A stretch of DNA of 64,000 nucleotides, taken from an uncultured Lachnospiraceae bacterium. GTDB taxonomy: Bacteria > Bacillota > Clostridia > Lachnospirales > Lachnospiraceae. This document shows positions 8,231-16,625 of this stretch, piece by piece. The notes below the pieces were generated by a model that did not search any database, had not been told where the DNA came from, and was given only the letters and a program-made list of their open reading frames with translations. Location: contig CAJUED010000014.1 in assembly GCA_910585075.1 (NCBI GenBank), positions 1 to 64,000 on the forward strand, written 5' to 3'. Made by a program: the position numbers and the translations under genes. How positions within the stretch are numbered: the first letter of the stretch is position 1; each line of letters starts with the position of its first letter.

Positions 8231-9494
8231 GACACCATTTATTACAAAAGAAAAGGCACAGGAAATTGCGAAAACCTATCCAACCCCCTTTTATTTATAC
8301 GATGAAAGGGGAATACGTGAGAATGCCAAAGCTGTGAAGGAAGCGTTTGCGTGGAATCCGGGGTTTAAAGAATACTTCGCCGTAAAGGCAACGCCCAACC
8401 CGTATCTGATTCAAATTTTGAGGGATTACGGCTGCGGCTGCGACTGTTCGTCTATGACGGAGCTTATGCTCAGCAGTGCGATTGGGGTATCAGGAGATGA
8501 TATAATGTTTTCCTCCAATGAAACGCCGGCTGATGAGTATGCCTATGCGGCGAAAGTGGGGGCGATCATCAACCTGGATGACATTACCCATATTGATTTT
8601 GTGGAAAATATTTTAGGCAGGCTTCCGGAGACCATGAGCTGTCGGTATAATCCTGGCGGGATATTTCAAATGAGCAATGGAATCATGGATAACCCCGGGG
8701 ACGCCAAGTATGGATTTACCACGGAGCAGATGTTCGAAGGATACCGCATTCTTAAGGAAAAGGGGGTGAAAAACTTTGGTATTCATGCTTTCCTTGCAAG
8801 TAATACGGTGACAAACGAATATTATCCAATCCTTGCCGGGAAGCTTTTTGAGATGGCCGTTCAACTGGAAAAAGAAACCGGCGCAGATATAAAATTTATA
8901 AATCTTTCAGGGGGCGTGGGTATTCCCTACACACCGGACCAGGACCCCAATGATATAAGAGCTATCGGAGAAGGGGTGCGAAGGGTTTATGAACAGGTGC
9001 TGGTGCCCGCCGGGATGGGGGATGTGGCCATTTATACGGAAATGGGACGCTTCATGATGGGACCATATGGGCAGCTGGTGACGAAGGCAATCCACGAAAA
9101 ACATACGTACAAGGAATACATTGGTGTGGACGCCTGCGCGGTGAATTTGATGCGCCCGGCCATGTACGGCGCTTATCATCATATTACCGTTCTGGGAAAG
9201 GAAAATGCCCCCTGCGACCACAAATATGATGTTGTGGGTTCTCTGTGTGAAAATAATGACAAGTTCGCCATAGACAGAATGCTGCCTGAGATTGAAAAGG
9301 GAGATTATCTTGTCATCCACGATACAGGGGCTCACGGCCATGCTATGGGGTACAATTATAATGGAAAGTTAAGGTCTGCTGAGCTTTTGTTGAAAGAAGA
9401 CGGAGGGGTGCAGATGATTCGAAGGGCGGAGACACCAAAGGATTACTTTGCAACCCTGGATTGCTTTGAGAATTATGATAAGCTTGTTTTATAA
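8223..9494 (+). CDS. lysA: Diaminopimelate decarboxylase-type PLP enzyme
   Basis: This is a fold-type III PLP decarboxylase of the alanine racemase/ornithine decarboxylase class. Lys55 in YFAVKATPNP would bind PLP, the Gly-rich phosphate loop is NLSGGVGIPY, and GSLCENNDKFA carries the conserved Cys of the DapDC active site. The 423-aa length fits LysA, which makes lysine from meso-diaminopimelate. Related diamine and carboxynorspermidine decarboxylases are less likely but not excluded. GGAGG at 8213-8217, inside the regulator gene, drives ATG 8223. Pairing with a TrmB regulator is unusual for lysine synthesis. Confidence 0.85.
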   Translation: MNKTPFITKEKAQEIAKTYPTPFYLYDERGIRENAKAVKEAFAWNPGFKEYFAVKATPNPYLIQILRDYGCGCDCSSMTELMLSSAIGVSGDDIMFSSNETPADEYAYAAKVGAIINLDDITHIDFVENILGRLPETMSCRYNPGGIFQMSNGIMDNPGDAKYGFTTEQMFEGYRILKEKGVKNFGIHAFLASNTVTNEYYPILAGKLFEMAVQLEKETGADIKFINLSGGVGIPYTPDQDPNDIRAIGEGVRRVYEQVLVPAGMGDVAIYTEMGRFMMGPYGQLVTKAIHEKHTYKEYIGVDACAVNLMRPAMYGAYHHITVLGKENAPCDHKYDVVGSLCENNDKFAIDRMLPEIEKGDYLVIHDTGAHGHAMGYNYNGKLRSAELLLKEDGGVQMIRRAETPKDYFATLDCFENYDKLVL

Positions 9495-9515
9495 TAAAAA
9501 AATTTGCAAAAAAAC

Positions 9516-9544
9516 TTGTCAACGACGGCCGAATATGCTATAGT
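9516..9544 (+). promoter_or_regulatory. Promoter of tRNA-Leu
   Basis: TTGTCA (9516-9521) and TATAGT (9539-9544) are 17 nt apart and end 26 nt before the tRNA. Confidence 0.8.
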
Positions 9545-9570
9545 AATATTCGGCTGTTAAATTTATTTGA

Positions 9571-9653
9571 GCCGGCGTGTCGGAATGGCAGACGAGGCAG
9601 ACTCAAAATCTGTTGTGGGCAACCACGTGTGGGTTCAAGTCCCACCGCCGGCA
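9571..9653 (+). tRNA. tRNA-Leu, anticodon CAA
   Basis: A class II tRNA with a long variable arm. The acceptor stem is GCCGGCG/CGCCGGC, and the anticodon stem is GCAGA/TCTGT around loop CTCAAAA, giving anticodon CAA, which reads UUG. The T arm GTGGG TTCAAGT CCCAC is perfect. CCA is not encoded. It has its own promoter and terminator. Confidence 0.97.
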
Positions 9654-9656
9654 GGC

Positions 9657-9693
9657 AAGACTTTACGGGTTTATGGATTCGTAAAGTCTTTTT
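9657..9693 (+). terminator. Terminator after tRNA-Leu
   Basis: AAGACTTTACG (9657-9667) pairs with CGTAAAGTCTT (from 9680) around a 12-nt loop and is followed by a T tract. Confidence 0.9.
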
Positions 9694-9708
9694 GCTTTCA
9701 ATAAGCTG

Positions 9709-9863
9709 ATGCACGAAGCGGGAGAAGATTTCGACTCAACAGACTTACATAATATGCGAAGCATGAGAACGTTTCATGCGGCAGGTATAATATGCGGGGC
9801 GTGAGAACCTTCCAATCAACAGGCTTATTGTATGCGAAGCGTGACAGCGTTTGATAACAGTAA
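9709..9863 (+). repeat. Degenerate tandem repeat between tRNA-Leu and nagB
   Basis: Four imperfect units of 33-45 nt share the core TATGCGAAGCGTGAGAACGTTT; variants start at about 9709, 9753, 9791 and 9831. Two units also share CAACAGRCTTA. No ORF of note is present. Confidence 0.6.
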
Positions 9864-9897
9864 AAAAGCGCCGGGGGATGCGCGGAAATGAGGGAAA

Positions 9898-10623
9898 ATG
9901 AGGATAATACGAGCGAAAGATTACGATGAAATGAGCAGAAGGGCGGCAAATATCTTAGCCGCACAGATGATTATGAAGCCCAATTGCGTTCTGGGCCTTG
10001 CAACGGGTTCAACGCCAATCGGCACATACGCCCAGCTTGTGGAATGGTATAACAGGGGAGATTTGGATTTCTCCGAAGTGACCACGGTGAATCTGGATGA
10101 ATATAAAGGTCTGCCCAGGGAAAATGACCAGAGCTATTATTATTTTATGAATGACAATCTGTTCCACAAGGTTAATGTGAGACCGGAAAGAACCTTCCTT
10201 CCCAACGGAATGGAACCGGACAGTGATAAGGCATGTAAAGAATACGATCAAATCATTGCAGGGACAGGGGGAGTTGACCTGCAGCTTTTGGGGCTTGGAC
10301 ATAATGGGCATATTGGTTTCAATGAGCCCGGAGCTGCCTTTGAAGCCGGTACTAACTGTGTGGATTTGACAGAATCCACCATTAAAGCAAACCAAAGATT
10401 CTTTGCTTCTATGGATGAGGTGCCAAAGCAGGCCTACACCATGGGAATCGGAACCATCATGCGTGCAAAGAAGATACTGGTGGTGGTAAGCGGTGAGGAT
10501 AAAGCCGAGATTGTAAAAAAAGCCTTCTTCGGCCCCATCACCCCACAGGTGCCCGCTTCCGTACTTCAGCTGCATGGAGATGTCACCATTGTGGCGGATG
10601 AGGCGGCGTTATCCTTAATTTAG
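9898..10623 (+). CDS. nagB: Glucosamine-6-phosphate deaminase
   Basis: NagB converts glucosamine-6-phosphate to fructose-6-phosphate and ammonia, feeding amino sugars into glycolysis. The phosphate loop LATGSTPIGTY, the catalytic Asp67 in NLDEYKGL and the GLGHNGHIGFNEPG motif are present. At 241 aa it is the shorter Gram-positive form that lacks the C-terminal extension of enteric NagB. GAGGGA precedes ATG 9898. It is monocistronic, with a strong terminator and no nagA beside it. Confidence 0.96.
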   Translation: MRIIRAKDYDEMSRRAANILAAQMIMKPNCVLGLATGSTPIGTYAQLVEWYNRGDLDFSEVTTVNLDEYKGLPRENDQSYYYFMNDNLFHKVNVRPERTFLPNGMEPDSDKACKEYDQIIAGTGGVDLQLLGLGHNGHIGFNEPGAAFEAGTNCVDLTESTIKANQRFFASMDEVPKQAYTMGIGTIMRAKKILVVVSGEDKAEIVKKAFFGPITPQVPASVLQLHGDVTIVADEAALSLI

Positions 10624-10636
10624 AAGCTCATTAAAA

Positions 10637-10669
10637 GGACTGTTACAAGAAGGTAGCAGTCTTTTTTTT
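10637..10669 (+). terminator. Terminator after nagB
   Basis: GACTGTTAC (10638-10646) pairs with GTAGCAGTC (10653-10661), with one G-T pair, and is followed by eight T. Confidence 0.92.
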
Positions 10670-10759
10670 CGCACGGAGGCGAATAACATTTACTTTACCC
10701 TGTTTTTAGTGTATATTTATTAAGGTGGGCAGGAAAAAGCATTACAGTGAGGAACTGTC

Positions 10760-11083
10760 ATGATATGTAAAGATATAGAGGATATGATTCCTTCTTTCCT
10801 GGCGGATGATTTGGATACGGATGATTTGCGGGAATTTATGGAGCATGTGGACAATTGTGAAGATTGCATGGAAGAACTTTCCATCCAGTTTCTTGTACTG
10901 GAGGGGCTTGCAAGATTAGAGGACGGTAATGTGTTTGACCTTCAGAGGGAGCTGGATATTCGGCTTGAGGAGGCCGGGCACAGTTTAAACCGCCGGGAAG
11001 GCATGCAGATTTTTCTTTATATACTGGAAAGTCTGGTAGTGATAGCGGCGATCGTATTTGTGGCGCTTTTATTTGTTTTATAA
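10760..11083 (+). CDS. Small zinc-finger (anti-sigma-like) membrane protein
   Basis: This 107-aa protein has Cys3 and a HVDNCEDC motif (His29, Cys33, Cys36), matching the H-x3-C-x2-C pattern of the zf-HC2 anti-sigma domain. A linker and one C-terminal membrane helix follow (about residues 82-105, LESLVVIAAIVFVALLFVL). Anti-sigma factors of this type hold an ECF sigma factor at the membrane, but no sigma gene lies next to it, so a partner would be elsewhere. GTGAGGA precedes ATG 10760. It ends 69 nt before polA and may share its transcript. Confidence 0.7.
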   Translation: MICKDIEDMIPSFLADDLDTDDLREFMEHVDNCEDCMEELSIQFLVLEGLARLEDGNVFDLQRELDIRLEEAGHSLNRREGMQIFLYILESLVVIAAIVFVALLFVL

Positions 11084-11152
11084 TATCGCCCTTGGCGGGC
11101 AGCACCGTAAACCCGTGGCTTTGCAAAGCGGCGTGAAAGGGGACTTGGAAGT

Positions 11153-13792
11153 ATGGAAAAACTTGTTTTGATTGACGGGCACAGCATATTGAACAGGGCG
11201 TTTTATGGGGTGCCTGACCTTACCAACAGCGCAGGGCTTCATACCAATGCGATATACGGCTTTTTAAATATTTTATTTAAAATTATGGAGGAAGAAAAGC
11301 CGGATTACCTGACGGTTGCCTTTGATGTGAAAGCGCCTACTTTCCGCCATGAAATATATAAGGAATACAAAGGAACCAGAAAGCCCATGCCGGAGGAACT
11401 GCGGGAGCAGGTACCGGTTCTTAAGGAGACTCTCTCCGCCATGGGCATTAAAATGATGGAAAAGGCAGGGCTTGAAGCGGACGATATTCTTGGAACTCTG
11501 GCAAAAAGGGCCCAGAAGGCCGGGATGGAGGTATCCCTTGTATCCGGTGACAGAGATTTGCTGCAAGTTGCCACGGATGTGATTAAGGTAAGGATACCAA
11601 AGACCAAAGGCGGAAAGACGGAGATAGAGGACTATTATGCGCCGGATGTAGAGAAAAAGTATCAGGTAAACCCGATTCAGTTCATTGACTTAAAGGCTCT
11701 GATGGGAGATACTGCCGACAATATTCCGGGGGTTCCCAAAGTTGGTGAAAAGACGGCGACGGAGCTGATGCTAAAGTTCGGCTCCCTTGATAATATTTAT
11801 GAACATGTGGATGAGGTTGCCAAAAAATCGGTGCGGGAGTCCCTCATCAATAATAAAGAGCTGGCCTATTTAAGCAAAACGCTGGCTACGATTAACCAGG
11901 AGAGTCCGCTGGAATTTTCCTTTGAGGATGCCAAGGTGCATGATTTTTATACGGAAGATGCCTATGTGGTTTTTAAACGGCTGGAATTTAAAAATCTTTT
12001 GTCTCATTTTGAAAAGGGAGTTTCCAATGAAACCATCACGGCGGATTTCCGGATGGTAGAGGAGCTGGCTAAGGCCGAGGAAGTTTTTAAAAGGGCCGGC
12101 GGGGAAGATAAGGAAATCGGGTTCGCCCTGCTAAAGGATAAGGGAAAGAACGGATTTGCAGGGATTGCGCTGGCATTTGCAGATGGCGGCTGCTTTTTCA
12201 TGGCAAAGGGCGGACTGTTGACGGAAGACTATTTGAAAGGAAAAATGTCTGAGCTTGCTTTACATGCAAGGCTTTGCTGCGGGGATATCAAAGATGCCTA
12301 TGCGTATCTTTCCTGTGATGAGACAGAGAGGTTTTTTGATATTATTTTAGCGGCATATCTGCTGAACCCGCTGAAAAACGACTATACGGCTGCGGATGTG
12401 GCCAATGAGCATCTGGGGCTTATGATACCGGAGCGGGCACAGCGTTTTGGAAAACTTTCTTTGGAGGACGCGCTTTTGCAGAATCCGGAGGAGTTCACCC
12501 AGTATGCATGTTTCCTTGCCTATGTGGCAATGAAGGCGGCTCCTGTGCTTAAGGAAAAGCTGGAAGATACAGGAATGGAGCCTCTTATGAGGGAGATAGA
12601 GATGCCTCTTACCTATGTCCTTTATGATATGGAAAGGGAAGGGATTTCCGTAAAACCTGAGGAACTGAAGGCTTACGGAGAGGCCCTGGTAGGCCGTATC
12701 AGTGAGCTGGAACAGAGGATTTACGGGGAGGCCGGGGTGGAATTCAACATCAATTCCCCCAAGCAGCTGGGAGAGATTTTGTTTGAAAAGTTAAAGCTCC
12801 CGGGAGGGAAAAAGACCAAGACAGGTTATTCCACCGCAGCGGATGTGTTGGAAAAACTGGCCCCTGACCATATGATTGTGGCGGATGTGCTGGAATACAG
12901 GGGGCTTGCAAAATTAAAATCTACCTATGCGGACGGACTTTCCGCATTTATCGGAGAGGATAAACGGATTCATTCTACCTTTAACCAGACCATTACGGCC
13001 ACAGGGCGCATCAGCTCCACGGACCCTAATCTGCAGAATATTCCCATGCGGATGGAGTTGGGAAGGAAAATCCGTAAAGTGTTTGTGCCCAAGGAGGGCT
13101 TCATTTTTACGGATGCGGATTATTCCCAGATTGAGCTGCGTATACTGGCGCATATGTCAGGAGATGCCCAGCTTATAGACGCTTACCGGATGCATGCTGA
13201 TATCCACAGAATTACGGCTTCCCAGGTGTTCCATATTCCTTTCGAGGAGGTGACGGATTTGCAGCGGCGTAACGCTAAGGCTGTGAATTTTGGAATTGTG
13301 TACGGTATCAGTTCTTTTGGATTAAGCCAGGGCCTGAGTATCACAAAGAAGGAGGCGGCGGAATATATTGAGAAGTATTTTGCCACCTATCCGGGGGTAA
13401 AGAACTTTTTGGACCGGTCGGTGAAGGACGCCAAAGAAAAGGGGTATGCGGTTACTTTATTTGGAAGGAAAAGGCCGGTACCGGAGCTAAATTCCAGTAA
13501 TTTTATGCAGCGGTCTTTTGGGGAGCGGGTTGCCATGAACTCTCCCATACAGGGGACGGCGGCGGATGTGATCAAGATTGCAATGATTAAGGTGCACAGG
13601 AGGCTGAAGGAAGAAAAGCTCTGTTCCAAGCTGATTTTGCAGGTGCATGACGAGCTTTTAATTGAGACAAAGAAGGAGGAGGCCGGACAGGTACGGCGGA
13701 TTCTGGAGGAGGAGATGAGCCGTGCCGCAGAGCTTTCGGTGCGGTTAGAAATCGACCTCCATGAGGGAAATGACTGGTATGAGGCCAAGTAA
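11153..13792 (+). CDS. polA: DNA polymerase I
   Basis: The 879-aa protein has an N-terminal 5'-3' exonuclease domain (about 1-290; FDVKAPTFRHE, EADDILGTLAK, GDTADNIPGVP), a middle 3'-5' exonuclease-like fold (about 300-470) and a family A polymerase domain. Polymerase motifs are A DADYSQIELRILAHMSG, B RRNAKAVNFGIVYG and C LQVHDELLIE. The DxE metal motif expected at the start of the middle domain is not seen (GFALLKDKGKNGFAGIALAF), so proofreading is probably lost, as in many Gram-positive Pol I. It removes Okazaki primers and fills repair gaps. coaE follows 11 nt downstream, forming an operon. Confidence 0.97.
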   Translation: MEKLVLIDGHSILNRAFYGVPDLTNSAGLHTNAIYGFLNILFKIMEEEKPDYLTVAFDVKAPTFRHEIYKEYKGTRKPMPEELREQVPVLKETLSAMGIKMMEKAGLEADDILGTLAKRAQKAGMEVSLVSGDRDLLQVATDVIKVRIPKTKGGKTEIEDYYAPDVEKKYQVNPIQFIDLKALMGDTADNIPGVPKVGEKTATELMLKFGSLDNIYEHVDEVAKKSVRESLINNKELAYLSKTLATINQESPLEFSFEDAKVHDFYTEDAYVVFKRLEFKNLLSHFEKGVSNETITADFRMVEELAKAEEVFKRAGGEDKEIGFALLKDKGKNGFAGIALAFADGGCFFMAKGGLLTEDYLKGKMSELALHARLCCGDIKDAYAYLSCDETERFFDIILAAYLLNPLKNDYTAADVANEHLGLMIPERAQRFGKLSLEDALLQNPEEFTQYACFLAYVAMKAAPVLKEKLEDTGMEPLMREIEMPLTYVLYDMEREGISVKPEELKAYGEALVGRISELEQRIYGEAGVEFNINSPKQLGEILFEKLKLPGGKKTKTGYSTAADVLEKLAPDHMIVADVLEYRGLAKLKSTYADGLSAFIGEDKRIHSTFNQTITATGRISSTDPNLQNIPMRMELGRKIRKVFVPKEGFIFTDADYSQIELRILAHMSGDAQLIDAYRMHADIHRITASQVFHIPFEEVTDLQRRNAKAVNFGIVYGISSFGLSQGLSITKKEAAEYIEKYFATYPGVKNFLDRSVKDAKEKGYAVTLFGRKRPVPELNSSNFMQRSFGERVAMNSPIQGTAADVIKIAMIKVHRRLKEEKLCSKLILQVHDELLIETKKEEAGQVRRILEEEMSRAAELSVRLEIDLHEGNDWYEAK

Positions 13793-13803
13793 CAGGTGAG
13801 CAT

Positions 13804-14409
13804 ATGAAGGTGATTGGAATTACAGGTGGAGTGGGCTCCGGGAAGTCCGCTTTGCTTGCCTATATAGCTGAAAAATATAATTGTAAGGTAATCTTAGCGG
13901 ATAAAGCCGCCCACAGGGTGGAGGCGCCGGGAGAGCCCTGTTATGAGAAATTGGTGGAGCTTTTGTCTGAGAGTATCTTAAACGAGGACGGTACCATCAA
14001 TAAAGAAAAGATGGCGGCCTGCATTTTCCGCTCGGAAGACATGTTGGAAAAGGTAAATGGAATCGTTCACCCGGCGGTGAAAACCTTTATTCTGGGAGAG
14101 ATAGAGAGGGAAAGAAAAGAGGGGGCCCTTGACTTTCTTTTTATTGAGGCAGCTCTTTTGATTGAAGACGGGTATTTGGACATTGTGGATGAAATGTGGT
14201 ATATTTATGCATTAGAGGATATAAGGCGCAGCCGCCTTAAGGAGACCAGAAAATATTCTGACGAGAAGGTAACTTCCATTATGGACTCTCAGCTTTCGGA
14301 GGAGGAATTCCGAAAGCACTGCAAGGTTGTGATTGACAACAGCGGCGCTCTTGCGGCTGCTTATGCTCAGATAGATAAGAAATTGGGGGAATATCTGTAT
14401 GGACGGTAA
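13804..14409 (+). CDS. coaE: Dephospho-CoA kinase
   Basis: CoaE phosphorylates the 3'-OH of dephospho-CoA, the last step of CoA synthesis. The P-loop GITGGVGSGKS is at the N-terminus, followed by the LADKAAH substrate segment and the lid-like RRSRLKETRKY. The 201-aa length is normal. The N-terminal CAGGTGAG ribosome site overlaps the polA end. The last 11 nt overlap the next gene, so translation is probably coupled. Confidence 0.95.
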   Translation: MKVIGITGGVGSGKSALLAYIAEKYNCKVILADKAAHRVEAPGEPCYEKLVELLSESILNEDGTINKEKMAACIFRSEDMLEKVNGIVHPAVKTFILGEIERERKEGALDFLFIEAALLIEDGYLDIVDEMWYIYALEDIRRSRLKETRKYSDEKVTSIMDSQLSEEEFRKHCKVVIDNSGALAAAYAQIDKKLGEYLYGR

Positions 14410-16519
14410 AAAATACGGGGGACAGCTGGTATTTGGTCTGGATATAGGAACCAGAAGCGTTGTGGGCACTGTGGGCTACAAAAGTGGAAATCGGTTTGTA
14501 GTCATTGCCCATAGGGTGAAAGAGCATGACACCCGTTCCATGTTGGACGGACAGATTCACGATATTCACAGGGTGGGAGAGACCATCTCCTCGGTAAAGG
14601 CACAGCTTGAGGAAGTAGTAGGGCGTCCTTTATCCGAAGTGTGTATTGCCGCCGCAGGCCGTGTCCTTCGGACGGTAACGACTCATGTGGAGTATCCTTT
14701 TACAAGGGACCAGGAGGTGGGCCAGGAGGATATTTACGGCTTGATTTCCGCCGGGATTGAAAAGGCGTACCAGGAATTCATTGAACAGAACGAAGAAGAC
14801 GACCTGAAATTTTACTGTGTAGGGTATTCTGTGGTGAGATATTATTTAAACGGATATCTTATGGGCAATCTGGAAGGACATAAGGCCAGAACCATTGGGC
14901 TTGATTTGATTGCCACCTTTTTACCGGATGATGTGGTGGACGGGCTTTATAAGGCGGTGGAGCTTGCAGGCCTTAACGTAAGCAGCCTTACCTTAGAGCC
15001 TATTGCAGCTATCCAGCTTGCCATACCGGAGCGGTTTCGGATGCTGAATATTGCCCTTTTAGATGTGGGGGCGGGGACCTCCGATATTTCCATTACAAAC
15101 GACGGGTGTATTTTGGCCTATGGCATGATTCCAATAGCCGGGGATGTGCTGACAGAGGCAATTGCCCGGCACTGCCTGGTGGATTTTGCCACTGCGGAGC
15201 AGATTAAGCGGGATGCCGGGGAAATGGAAACGATTTCCTACACGGATGTGATGCTTTTGCCCCAGACGGTAAGCAGCAAGGAGATTAAAGAGGTGACGGC
15301 GCCTCTGATTGACGATATGGCGACTCAGGCGGCTGAAAAGATTAAAGAGTTAAACGGTGACAAAGCGGTCAGTGCAGTGTTTGTGGTAGGGGGCGGTGGA
15401 AAAATGCCAGGTTATACGGAAGCGGTTGCTGAAAAACTGGGAATAGCCAAAGAGCGTGTGGCCCTCCGGGGAGAGGAGGTTATGCAGCAGATTGTTTTTG
15501 AGGAGGATGTGAAAAAGGACAGTGTGCTGGTTACGCCTATCGGAATTTGTCTGAATTTTTATGAGCAGAGCAACAATTTTATCTTTGTCAGCTTTAACGG
15601 CAGTAGAATTAAAATATACGACAACAACCGGCTCAGTGTGGGGGATGCGGCCCTGCAGGTGCAGTTTCCTAACGACGGTTTATTCCCTAAACGGGGGAAG
15701 GCCCTTAATTTTACGGTTAACGGAAAGCATCGGATGGCAAGAGGACAGCTTGGAGAGGCGGCGATTATTACGGTAAACGGTGAGACCTCGGACATTCATA
15801 CACCCATCCATGCAAATGATGTGATCCAGGTGGTGGAATCTACTGCCGGGGAGGAAGGACACCTTATGCTTGGGGCCCTGCCTGAAACCTCCGAGAGCCT
15901 TTGTGTGTATGTAAATGAGAAAAAGATAATTGTGCCCAGATTTGCCAGCGTCAACGGCAGCCTGCAATCCAACTATTATGAGATTCAGGAGGGTGACGAG
16001 ATTGAAATCCTGAATTATTATACGGTAGGACAGATTATCGAGTTTATGGACGTGGTTCTTGACCCTAATATGAATCTGTACGTAAATAACAAGCTTGCGG
16101 ATAAGGAAACCCCGGTTTATGAAAACTTTTCCGTGCTCTGGACATTGGAAACACTTCCGGCGGCAATGGATTTGTGGAAGGATGATACCTATGATATGCT
16201 GCCTGAGGCGGAGGAAGGCGACCAAATACAGCGAGATGGGAAGAACAATGCTGACTTCCGTGGAAATAACGGGGAGAGTGGAGAGAGGAATTTATTACCT
16301 GATAAAAAGGAAAGCTTTATTGAGCTGATGGTCAATGGAAAACCCATTGCTTTAAGCGGCAAGGAAGAATATATTTATGTGGATGTGTTTGAGGCCATTG
16401 ATTTTGACCTGACAAGGCCAAGAGGAAAGAGTATTGTCACTACTTTAAACGGACGTCCGGCCCAGTATATGGAGCCGCTGCATCAGGGGGATGTGCTGGA
16501 AGTGTATTGGAAGTCATAA
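14399..16519 (+). CDS. FtsA/PilM-like actin-fold ATPase with long C-terminal extension
   Basis: Residues about 10-400 show the actin/Hsp70 ATPase fold as in FtsA: phosphate loop GLDIGTRSVVGTVG, second loop LLDVGAGTSDISI, and adenosine motif VFVVGGGGKMPGY. The protein has 706 residues, far longer than FtsA (about 420). The extra 300 residues contain repeated beta-rich segments such as FTVNGKHRMARGQLG, VYVNEKKIIVPRFAS and LMVNGKPIALSGKEE, possibly beta-grasp-like modules. No amphipathic membrane-targeting helix like that at the FtsA C-terminus is seen, and no ftsZ is near. A role in envelope or division scaffolding is inferred. It overlaps coaE by 11 nt. Confidence 0.8.
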   Translation: MDGKKYGGQLVFGLDIGTRSVVGTVGYKSGNRFVVIAHRVKEHDTRSMLDGQIHDIHRVGETISSVKAQLEEVVGRPLSEVCIAAAGRVLRTVTTHVEYPFTRDQEVGQEDIYGLISAGIEKAYQEFIEQNEEDDLKFYCVGYSVVRYYLNGYLMGNLEGHKARTIGLDLIATFLPDDVVDGLYKAVELAGLNVSSLTLEPIAAIQLAIPERFRMLNIALLDVGAGTSDISITNDGCILAYGMIPIAGDVLTEAIARHCLVDFATAEQIKRDAGEMETISYTDVMLLPQTVSSKEIKEVTAPLIDDMATQAAEKIKELNGDKAVSAVFVVGGGGKMPGYTEAVAEKLGIAKERVALRGEEVMQQIVFEEDVKKDSVLVTPIGICLNFYEQSNNFIFVSFNGSRIKIYDNNRLSVGDAALQVQFPNDGLFPKRGKALNFTVNGKHRMARGQLGEAAIITVNGETSDIHTPIHANDVIQVVESTAGEEGHLMLGALPETSESLCVYVNEKKIIVPRFASVNGSLQSNYYEIQEGDEIEILNYYTVGQIIEFMDVVLDPNMNLYVNNKLADKETPVYENFSVLWTLETLPAAMDLWKDDTYDMLPEAEEGDQIQRDGKNNADFRGNNGESGERNLLPDKKESFIELMVNGKPIALSGKEEYIYVDVFEAIDFDLTRPRGKSIVTTLNGRPAQYMEPLHQGDVLEVYWKS

Positions 16520-16625
16520 GAACGCATGTTATTGAAAATACAATAGTGATGTTTTGGTTGTAGTTAAGGGACAGAAATGCATTGGCAGATTAAATAACAG
16601 GAGAAAGGGAGCTTAAAGATACAAA

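Noticed and set aside
9571..9660. tRNA-Leu as an integrated-element attachment site
   Set aside because: No integrase and no direct repeat of the tRNA 3' end is seen in the flanking 10 kb.
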